Below are positions 1-4,319 of a stretch of DNA of 5,849 bases, one piece after another. Each line of letters begins with the position of its first letter. Position 1 is the first letter of the stretch. The position numbers and the translations under genes are program-made. Origin of the DNA: Cyanobacteria bacterium UBA11153 (lineage in GTDB: Bacteria > Cyanobacteriota > Cyanobacteriia > Cyanobacteriales > Coleofasciculaceae); assembly GCA_003511885.1 (NCBI GenBank), contig DOIX01000058.1:572-6420 (forward strand), read 5' to 3'. The notes under the pieces are model-generated. The model did not search any database, had not been told where the DNA came from, and saw nothing but the letters and a program-made list of their open reading frames with translations.

Positions 1-150
1 TTTAGATGCGCCGCAGCTTATCATTGGGGCGGCAAATCAGAATATTTGTAAAGTTTTGTTACAAATTTTAAGCTTTGTAAAGCAGATTCTCAAAATATTG
101 AGTAATATAAAGAAAAGATTATCTATTCTCATAAATTAGGACTTTCAGGT
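1..150. other. AT-rich upstream region with clustered TTTGTAA / TTACAAA half-sites
   Basis: No gene can be supported here; short open stretches reach the left edge in several frames but none shows recognisable protein. The sequence holds TTTGTAAAG at 45-53 and again at 74-82, with the inverted form TTACAAA at 59-65 between them. ATTTGTAA (44-51) and TTACAAAT (59-66) form an 8-bp inverted repeat with a 7-nt spacer, and GCTTT-GT-AAAGC (72-83) is a second small palindrome. CTCAA/TTGAG (89-93/98-102) is a third. These lie 70-105 bp ahead of the small gene at 151 and may be its control region. GTTACAAA and the reverse-strand TTTACAAA copies each fit one half of the HLR1 consensus bound by the cyanobacterial regulator RpaB, but the paired 10-bp spacing of that site is absent, so this is only a suggestion. 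Confidence 0.4.
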
Positions 151-336
151 ATGAATGCCCAACAACGATACCAGACAGGGAAAACCCCCCCCACTCCTTC
201 CCCTCGATTGACTCAGATGTTTCTAATTGCCGTCATACTATTGGGATTAGGGTTAATCCCCATAGTTTATAGTCCAGATACACCAGCCGGACAAAATATC
301 GTACCTGGGGAAACCAATCTCAATCAATCGAATTAG
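151..336 (+). CDS. Small single-span membrane protein of unknown function (61 aa)
   Basis: I do not recognise the family. The 61-residue product has a polar, proline-rich N-terminus (TPPTPSPR at 12-19) carrying K11, R6 and R19, then one hydrophobic segment at about 23-40 (MFLIAVILLGLGLIPIVY), then a short acidic, Asn/Gln-rich tail. The positive-inside rule predicts the N-terminus in the cytoplasm and the tail in the periplasm or thylakoid lumen. There is no signal-peptidase or lipobox cysteine. The ATG at 151 is preceded by TAGGA (137-141) at 9-nt spacing, an acceptable ribosome binding site. The gene stands alone on the + strand and ends 138 bp before the stop of the convergent tldD. Cyanobacteria have many such one-helix proteins tied to photosystem assembly or stress, but nothing here proves that role. 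A real gene is more likely than not, given the clean start and coherent membrane topology. Confidence 0.68.
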   Translation: MNAQQRYQTGKTPPTPSPRLTQMFLIAVILLGLGLIPIVYSPDTPAGQNIVPGETNLNQSN

Positions 337-359
337 GGAATGATCGATATTATTAATTG

Positions 360-387
360 AAGGTTAAAGGTTGAAAGTTAGGGATTG
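360..387. repeat. Degenerate heptanucleotide tract (4 units)
   Basis: Read in sevens from 360 the sequence is AAGGTTA, AAGGTTG, AAAGTTA, GGGATTG, which keeps a purine-purine-purine-N-T-T-R pattern. It lies in the convergent gap between the small membrane protein and tldD. It resembles cyanobacterial STRR sequence but is short and imperfect. Confidence 0.45.
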
Positions 388-398
388 AAAAAACAATC
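383..398 (+). terminator. Weak hairpin after the small membrane protein gene
   Basis: GATTG (383-387) and CAATC (394-398) can pair around an A6 loop, extended by two G-T wobbles at the base, followed by TTGTTTC. It lies 47 bp after the stop at 336. The stem is short and the T tract poor, so the terminator call is tentative. Confidence 0.2.
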
Positions 399-441
399 TT
401 GTTTCATCCTTTATCCTCAATACTTAGCCATGAATCGGGAA

Positions 442-462
442 AATTACTCCATTATAGTAATT
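442..462 (-). terminator. Candidate terminator of tldD
   Basis: AATTACT (442-448) and AGTAATT (456-462) form a perfect 7-bp inverted repeat with a 7-nt loop. Read on the minus strand it begins 12 nt after the tldD stop and runs into TTTTCCC. The stem is AT-rich and therefore weak, but the position right behind the gene favours a terminator or 3'-end stabiliser. Confidence 0.35.
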
Positions 463-474
463 CTTAACTTATCA

Positions 475-1965
475 TTAAACTGCACCACCAATTTGAATAT
501 TTCGTACTCTTACAGGTACGCAACGATGAGTCATTTGGGCAATTTGCATGGGTTCCCCTTTACCACACATATTAGTTCCACACTGGATAGATTCACGACT
601 AGTACCAATAGCATCAACACTATTCCAAAAATCAGTAGTCATAGAATGGTAAGTTACATCCTTTAACATCCCCACCACCTTGCCTTTTTCTACCTTCCAG
701 AAAGCATCGCCACCAAATTGAAAATTCCGGCGCTGTTGATCGATAGAAAAACTACCAATCCCATCAATTAAAATACCATCTTCAGTATCAGCAATCATCT
801 CATCCAAAGTAGCAGTATGACTTCCACCCTCTGCTCCGGCTTCCAATCCCAAATTAGGAATTCTCACCATCGGTACGCTCGACCAACTATCGGCATAAGC
901 GCTACCATTACTACTACCGCGACCTAATCGATAAGCTGTTTCGCGATCTGTAAGATAATCTACTAAAATTCCATCCTTAACCACATACCAATCTTGAGCG
1001 GGTACGCCCTCATCATCGTAAGCCAGGGTACTCCGTCCGCCATCTTGAGTCCGATCTGCTTTAAAATTAACCCAAGGTGCAGCATATTGGAGCTTACCTA
1101 ATTTTTCCGTAGTGGCAAAGCTAGTCCCGGCAAAATTAGCCTCATAACCATAGACTCGATCTAATTCCGTGGGATGTCCTACGGATTCGTGAATTGTTAA
1201 CCAGACATTAGTGGGTTTGAGAATTATGGTAGAGCGAATTCCTGAAGGACCTTTGGGCGCATGAACTTTGGCAATCGCTTCCTCTGCTACTCTATCTACT
1301 TGAGCTAACAAATCTTCCCGATTAACATGCTCGTATCCTTTATTTAAAGGCGGACGTTCGTAATTACGACTTTGAGCATCGCCATTAGCCACCGCAGTAC
1401 AACCAAATCCGGGATAAGTGCGATAAATTGTTTGGTGAATGAGAGAGCCTTCTGTAGAAGCAAAGGTTTTATCTTCTTTGGTAAAGCGGAGATACGATTG
1501 AGCTTTTTTAATCCCTCTTTCTCCATAACTCATTAACTTATCGTTAATTTCCAGTAATAAATCGGCTTTCTCAGTAATTGCGATCGCAAAAGGATCGATC
1601 GCAATCGGGGTAATATAGGTATCCCGATAGGCTGCGACTGGGACTAATCGTACCCGGTTTTTTTGGGAAAGGCGACTGCCCTTAGCAATTTCAACGGCTA
1701 ACTTAACTATTCTTTCTACTTCCGCAGCCGTTTTATGGGGACTGGAGGCAAATCCCCACGCACCATCTAAAAGTACTCGCACGCCAAAGCCAGCACTAAC
1801 ATTATCCGCTAATTGACTGAGGGAGCGATCGCGGGCGAAGAGATTTTGCTGGCGGTAGGTGCAAAAACGGACATCTCCATATTCGCATCCAGCTTGGCGA
1901 ATTAAGTCGATGGCGAATGTAGCGAGGTCATTGGTGGTGGTGATGGGGGCTGGGGCTTGTACCAT
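475..1965 (-). CDS. tldD: TldD family zinc metallopeptidase (496 aa, complete)
   Basis: This is a TldD/PmbA-family protein, of the catalytic TldD type. In Enterobacteria TldD pairs with the inactive-site partner TldE (PmbA) to form a protease that trims unfolded peptides, including the microcin B17 leader and the CcdA antitoxin; the cyanobacterial substrate is not known. The zinc motif HExxxH is seen as HESVGH at 259-264 (His259, Glu260, His264), within TIHESVGHPTE. The third ligand of the family, a C-terminal cysteine, is present as Cys467 in NMCGKGEP. Other family stretches are DNVSAGFGVRV (54-64) in the N-terminal domain, TYGG-like DEGVPAQ (317-323), NFQFGGDAFW (414-423) and the IGG close to the end (491-494). 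Length is usual for the family. The start at 1965 gives a normal N-terminus (NDLATFAIDLIRQAG); the sequence before it has no clear Shine-Dalgarno. Two HIP1 sites lie inside (1580, 1825). No pmbA/tldE gene follows on the minus strand: the next gene is convergent. Confidence 0.97.
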   Translation of the reverse strand: MVQAPAPITTTNDLATFAIDLIRQAGCEYGDVRFCTYRQQNLFARDRSLSQLADNVSAGFGVRVLLDGAWGFASSPHKTAAEVERIVKLAVEIAKGSRLSQKNRVRLVPVAAYRDTYITPIAIDPFAIAITEKADLLLEINDKLMSYGERGIKKAQSYLRFTKEDKTFASTEGSLIHQTIYRTYPGFGCTAVANGDAQSRNYERPPLNKGYEHVNREDLLAQVDRVAEEAIAKVHAPKGPSGIRSTIILKPTNVWLTIHESVGHPTELDRVYGYEANFAGTSFATTEKLGKLQYAAPWVNFKADRTQDGGRSTLAYDDEGVPAQDWYVVKDGILVDYLTDRETAYRLGRGSSNGSAYADSWSSVPMVRIPNLGLEAGAEGGSHTATLDEMIADTEDGILIDGIGSFSIDQQRRNFQFGGDAFWKVEKGKVVGMLKDVTYHSMTTDFWNSVDAIGTSRESIQCGTNMCGKGEPMQIAQMTHRCVPVRVRNIQIGGAV

Positions 1966-2027
1966 AGTTTGAGGGGAGAGATGTTAGTTTTTTTTATGTT
2001 AGCTTGGGTTGGGTTTTGGTTGGGGTC

Positions 2028-2057
2028 TTTTTTTTTACGCAAAGGAGGGCGCAAAGG
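2028..2057. repeat. T9-ACGCAAAGG-GCGCAAAGG element, copy 1
   Basis: A T9 run (2028-2036) is followed at once by ACGCAAAGG (2037-2045) and, with a 12-bp period, GCGCAAAGG (2049-2057). A related arrangement occurs at 3681-3705, so the two intergenic regions flanking urc1 share it. I recognise this type of GCAAAG repeat as a common dispersed intergenic sequence in cyanobacteria, from general knowledge only. No function is known to me. Confidence 0.5.
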
Positions 2058-2177
2058 TTTGACGCTCATCTTTCTGTTGGGAAGTTGGGGTAAAATTATT
2101 TTAAAGCTAGAAGTAATTTGGGTAATGGTTTTGTTTTTGACTTTTGATGTTTGAATGGGTGACTGTGCTCTCCGCCT

Positions 2178-2205
2178 ACCTCCTCAACCTCCCACCCCTC
2201 ACCCC
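2178..2205. repeat. C-rich heptanucleotide tract (4 units)
   Basis: Read in sevens from 2178: ACCTCCT, CAACCTC, CCACCCC, TCACCCC. The last two share YCACCCC. The complementary strand is G-rich, like the array at 5812-5839, whose unit GGGTGTG is close to the complement of this tract. Confidence 0.45.
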
Positions 2206-2234
2206 TATGTGAAGAAAAATTCACGATCTCTATA

Positions 2235-2264
2235 CTGCCAAATCTGGGTTGGTGTTGCTATTAT
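2235..2264 (+). promoter_or_regulatory. Possible urc1 promoter
   Basis: CTGCCA (2235-2240, 4 of 6 matches to TTGACA) and TATTAT (2259-2264, 5 of 6 to TATAAT) are 18 bp apart. A TG two bases before the second hexamer makes an extended -10. Transcription would start about 55-60 bp before the ATG at 2328. TATACT at 2231-2236 is a rival -10 hexamer. In AT-rich DNA such matches arise easily. Confidence 0.25.
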
Positions 2265-2317
2265 TGGAGCTTACTTCAATTTCCCTACTTTTTTAGTAAC
2301 TTTCAGGTGCATTCTAT

Positions 2318-2322
2318 AGGAG
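2318..2322 (+). promoter_or_regulatory. Shine-Dalgarno AGGAG that decides the urc1 start
   Basis: AGGAG lies 5 nt before the ATG at 2328. The frame is open further up to a GTG at 2307, but that codon has no ribosome binding site and the AGGAG would then fall inside the coding sequence. The ATG at 2328 is therefore preferred. Confidence 0.7.
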
Positions 2323-2327
2323 CTTCC

Positions 2328-3593
2328 ATGCAACAATTAAGAAACGCATCCAAGCTTAAGCATTTTGTTGTTAATTCTCGTCCGGTGCGTCAGGTGTCAA
2401 TCTCGCCTCGGATTCATTGGGGAGAAATTAATCCCCGGAAACGAGGTGCGATTGTTGGGACTTTAACTACTCCTGGACATCGTAATGTTATTGGGACTCA
2501 TTCGGGTTCTTATTCAGTTTATCGCGCTTTGGCTGTTGCTAGTGGGGCGCTCCATCCCAATCATCGCGCGGATTTAACTGATACTTTTCCGGTTGTCCCG
2601 ATTGGTCCTTATCCTAGTTGGGGTAATCCGGATTGTATCGTTTCTTTGGATCCTTTTGGGGCGATAGTTCATGAGGTATATCCTGACCTCTATAAGGAAG
2701 GGTATGATATTCGTCCTACTATCGCTATTACTAAGGCTCATATTAATTTACCGGAAATTCAAGACGCGATCGCCAAGGGTCGTTTGGCTGTTGATGGTAT
2801 CATCCTCAAGGATGGGGGGAGTTTGGTTGTGACGAAGGTGGCAATTGAGCCTGTTTGGTATTTACCGGGAATTGCTAAACGACTTGATGTCACAGAAACT
2901 GAATTGCGTCGTGCTTTGTTTCACCAGACGGGTGGGATGTTTCCTGAATTAGTTAGTCGTCGGGATTTACAGGTATTTTTACCGCCCATTGGTGGTATTA
3001 CTATTTATATTGTTGGTGATGTAGCTGCAATTACCGATCCTCATCGAGAACTGGCTGTCAGGGTTCATGATGAATGTAATGGTTCGGATGTTTTTGGCTC
3101 GGATATCTGTACTTGTCGTCCTTATTTGGCTCATGGTTTGGAAGTTTGTACGGAAACTGCCCAAGCTGGTGGTGCTGGTGTTTTTGTTTATTTGCGCAAA
3201 GAAGGTCGTGCTTTGGGTGAGGTGACTAAGTTTTTAGTGTACAATGCTCGCAAGCGCCAAGCCGGAGGCGATAGGGCTGATGCTTATTTTAATCGCACTG
3301 AATGTGTGGCAGGTGTCCCGGATATGCGCTTTCAGGAGTTAATGCCTGATGTTTTACATTGGTTGGGTATTACTCGCATCGATCGTTTTGTCTCGATGAG
3401 CGATATGAAGTATAACGCGATCGTTAATTCTGGGATTAAAATTATTCATCGCATCCCTATCCCTGATGAGTTAATTCCTGCTGACGCAATGGTAGAAATT
3501 GCTGCCAAGCAAGCTGCTGGCTATTATACTGAAAAAGCTGTGCCAAATTTGGTTACTCTGGCTAAAATTAAAGGCCGTAGCTTAAATGATTAG
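2328..3593 (+). CDS. urc1: Urc1/Urg1-type GTP cyclohydrolase II homologue, uracil catabolism (421 aa)
   Basis: The C-terminal half (about residues 215-390) is a GTP cyclohydrolase II domain; the N-terminal 200 residues are typical of the longer Urc1/Urg1 branch and absent from the short RibA enzymes of riboflavin synthesis. The zinc site is complete: Cys250-X10-Cys261-X-Cys263 in VHDEC...CTC. YLRKEGR (288-294) matches the RibA phosphate/GTP loop, and by alignment from memory Tyr305, Asp332 and Arg334 occupy the places of the E. coli catalytic Tyr105, Asp126 and Arg128. Family differences are seen too: the RibA DTVEAN stretch reads ADAYFN, and NNPKK reads MSDMK (Lys361 kept). No DHBP synthase domain is fused. 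In yeast, Urc1 is needed for the URC route of uracil breakdown, thought to open the pyrimidine ring of a UMP-derived compound; its exact reaction here is inferred. The next gene on this strand is urc4, its pathway partner. Glycine codons are mostly GGT (19 of 36), unlike urc4. A GTG at 2307 would add seven residues. Confidence 0.92.
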   Translation: MQQLRNASKLKHFVVNSRPVRQVSISPRIHWGEINPRKRGAIVGTLTTPGHRNVIGTHSGSYSVYRALAVASGALHPNHRADLTDTFPVVPIGPYPSWGNPDCIVSLDPFGAIVHEVYPDLYKEGYDIRPTIAITKAHINLPEIQDAIAKGRLAVDGIILKDGGSLVVTKVAIEPVWYLPGIAKRLDVTETELRRALFHQTGGMFPELVSRRDLQVFLPPIGGITIYIVGDVAAITDPHRELAVRVHDECNGSDVFGSDICTCRPYLAHGLEVCTETAQAGGAGVFVYLRKEGRALGEVTKFLVYNARKRQAGGDRADAYFNRTECVAGVPDMRFQELMPDVLHWLGITRIDRFVSMSDMKYNAIVNSGIKIIHRIPIPDELIPADAMVEIAAKQAAGYYTEKAVPNLVTLAKIKGRSLND

Positions 3594-3594
3594 C

Positions 3595-3636
3595 GGTTGG
3601 TTGTTGGTTGTTGGTTATTTGGGATTGGTTTTTGGT
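3595..3636. repeat. GT-rich heptanucleotide array (6 units)
   Basis: It starts two bases after the urc1 stop. In sevens from 3595: GGTTGGT, TGTTGGT, TGTTGGT, TATTTGG, GATTGGT, TTTTGGT; consensus TNTTGGT. The complement, ACCAANA, is of the same A/C-rich kind as the array ahead of urc4, so the two arrays point in opposite directions around the intergenic gap. It fits the cyanobacterial STRR class. Confidence 0.7.
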
Positions 3637-3680
3637 TGAGAGGATTGAGAATTACGGGGGTTTTCATGGGGATGCCACAG

Positions 3681-3705
3681 TTTTTTTTTAGCAAAGAGCG
3701 CAAAG
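3681..3705. repeat. T9-AGCAAAG-AGCGCAAAG element, copy 2
   Basis: T9 (3681-3689), AGCAAAG (3690-3696) and AGCGCAAAG (3697-3705). It is a shorter relative of the element at 2028-2057, in the same orientation, on the other side of urc1. Confidence 0.5.
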
Positions 3706-3920
3706 AAAAGAGTAGCTTCTATCTGTAGGAGATGACACTACTGACGCTCCTGGTGTGGAGGGTTTTTGAGATTATCGATGCCACCGTACTTGATAAGCTG
3801 GTTTTTTGTCTAAATTCGATCGTGAAGATGGGGAAATCTTAACGGAGAATGGGGAAGAGAAAAGGATTTTGAGAGATTTACCATTTTTGACAATATCCAG
3901 TTTCAATGCGTAACGGCTTA

Positions 3921-3955
3921 ACTGTCAATTGTCTATTGACCATTGTTTATTGCCT
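3921..3955. repeat. Degenerate ATTG heptanucleotide tract (5 units)
   Basis: In sevens from 3921: ACTGTCA, ATTGTCT, ATTGACC, ATTGTTT, ATTGCCT. Four units in a row begin with ATTG. An open frame that crosses this tract is judged not to be a gene because its residues follow the repeat. Confidence 0.6.
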
Positions 3956-3969
3956 TCATGATGTTATTG

Positions 3970-4098
3970 ATGTATCTAGTGCATCCCGGCAACAGTTTCC
4001 CACCACTGACAAAGGCTTAACAGTAGTTTTCTCTCCCCTTCTCCCTTCTCCCTGCTTGCAAGTGGTGGGTTATTTCTGCCAACCTGCACTAGCTATGT
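3970..4098. repeat. Large imperfect inverted repeat (38-nt arms, 53-nt loop)
   Basis: The arms 3970-4007 and 4061-4098 pair in register without any gap. The clean blocks are CTAGTGCA/TGCACTAG (3976-3983 with 4085-4092), GGCA/TGCC (3988-3991 with 4077-4080) and CCCACCACT/AGTGGTGGG (3999-4007 with 4061-4069). A three-pair patch (3994-3996 with 4072-4074, one G-U) sits in the inner internal loop, and five further outer pairs (3970-3974 with 4094-4098, two G-U) follow a single mismatch. The two internal loops are symmetric. The 53-nt loop contains the CTTCTCC heptamers. It may be a decayed MITE-like element, a structured RNA or a cruciform site; the sequence does not say which. Confidence 0.65.
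4031..4058. repeat. Pyrimidine heptanucleotide array CTTCTCC
   Basis: In sevens from 4031: CTCTCCC, CTTCTCC, CTTCTCC, CTGCTTG. Two adjacent identical units flanked by two imperfect ones, placed in the loop of the inverted repeat 3970-4098. Confidence 0.6.
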
Positions 4099-4227
4099 AG
4101 CGATTGCTATAAATAAATCATCAAAAATTATTCTTCAATCCATTGCCAAACCTAACCCAACCAAATATGAATAAATCAGGAATCAAGTCCATTAATCAAG
4201 AACTAAGCGTACATTAATAACCAAACC

Positions 4228-4311
4228 AACAAATAACAACTAATAACTAACAAACAATCACTAATAGCCAACAAATAATAACTAATAATTAACAAGCAAT
4301 AACTAATAACC
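4228..4311. repeat. AACTAAT-type heptanucleotide array (12 units) abutting urc4
   Basis: In sevens from 4228: AACAAAT, AACAACT, AATAACT, AACAAAC, AATCACT, AATAGCC, AACAAAT, AATAACT, AATAATT, AACAAGC, AATAACT, AATAACC. Every unit begins with AA. A higher order is visible: the 42 bp at 4226-4267 match the next 42 bp at 4268-4309 at 37 positions, and each half shows a weaker 21-bp period. The array ends 8 bp before the urc4 ATG, so it forms the 5' leader of any urc4 transcript. This is a clear cyanobacterial STRR. Confidence 0.88.
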
Positions 4312-4319
4312 CAAAAAAC

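Larger units (their letters stand above)
1966..2306. other. G/T-rich divergent intergenic region between tldD and urc1
   Basis: No gene is supported in these 341 bp. The first part (about 1981-2160) is low-complexity G/T sequence such as TTGGGTTGGGTTTTGG, a T9 run at 2028-2036, and ACGCAAAGG / GCGCAAAGG (2037-2045, 2049-2057). A C-rich heptamer tract follows at 2178-2205. GTGAA (2209-2213) and TTCAC (2220-2224) make a 5-bp inverted repeat around GAAAAA. The last 100 bp are of more ordinary composition and probably carry the urc1 promoter. As tldD and urc1 diverge, both promoters should lie in this stretch. Confidence 0.7.
3594..4319. other. 726-bp gene-free gap between urc1 and urc4, rich in repeats
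   Basis: No gene can be supported. The gap begins with GT-rich heptamers (3595-3636), then a second T9-GCAAAG element (3681-3705), about 200 bp of unremarkable sequence (3706-3905), an ATTG heptamer tract (3921-3955), a large imperfect inverted repeat (3970-4098) with a CTTCTCC array in its loop, and an AC-rich heptamer array up to the urc4 start (4228-4311). Any urc4 promoter must lie here or within urc1; I see no hexamer pair good enough to name. No strong terminator follows urc1. Confidence 0.75.

Noticed and set aside
1..51. Possible 3' end of an upstream gene (frame ending TAA at 49-51)
   Set aside because: Only 16 codons are visible and other frames are equally open, so no coding claim can be made.
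48..62. NtcA-like site GTA-N9-TAC, tempting because uracil use is nitrogen-related
   Set aside because: The NtcA consensus needs eight bases between GTA and TAC; here there are nine, and the site is far from the urc genes.
385..666. Open frame of 93 codons antisense to the tldD 3' end
   Set aside because: Most of it is the complement of conserved TldD sequence.
1957..2154. Open frame of 65 codons overlapping the tldD start
   Set aside because: It is a product of G/T-rich low-complexity DNA and overlaps the tldD start on the other strand; no ribosome binding site.
2328..3593. Annotation as the riboflavin enzyme RibA or RibBA
   Set aside because: The protein is about twice the length of RibA, has a different N-terminal region with no DHBP synthase domain, altered substrate loops, and sits beside a DUF1688 gene.
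3732..3842. 36-codon frame starting with ATG right after an AGGAG
   Set aside because: The AGGAG touches the ATG with no spacing, so it cannot serve as a normal ribosome binding site, and the peptide is not recognisable.
3906..4100. Open frame of 64 codons between urc1 and urc4
   Set aside because: It runs through an ATTG heptamer tract, one arm of a large inverted repeat and a CTTCTCC array; it has no ribosome binding site and no protein-like pattern.
4228..4311. CRISPR-like array
   Set aside because: Units are contiguous 7-mers with no unique spacers and no 25-40-bp direct repeats separated by spacers; it is an STRR.
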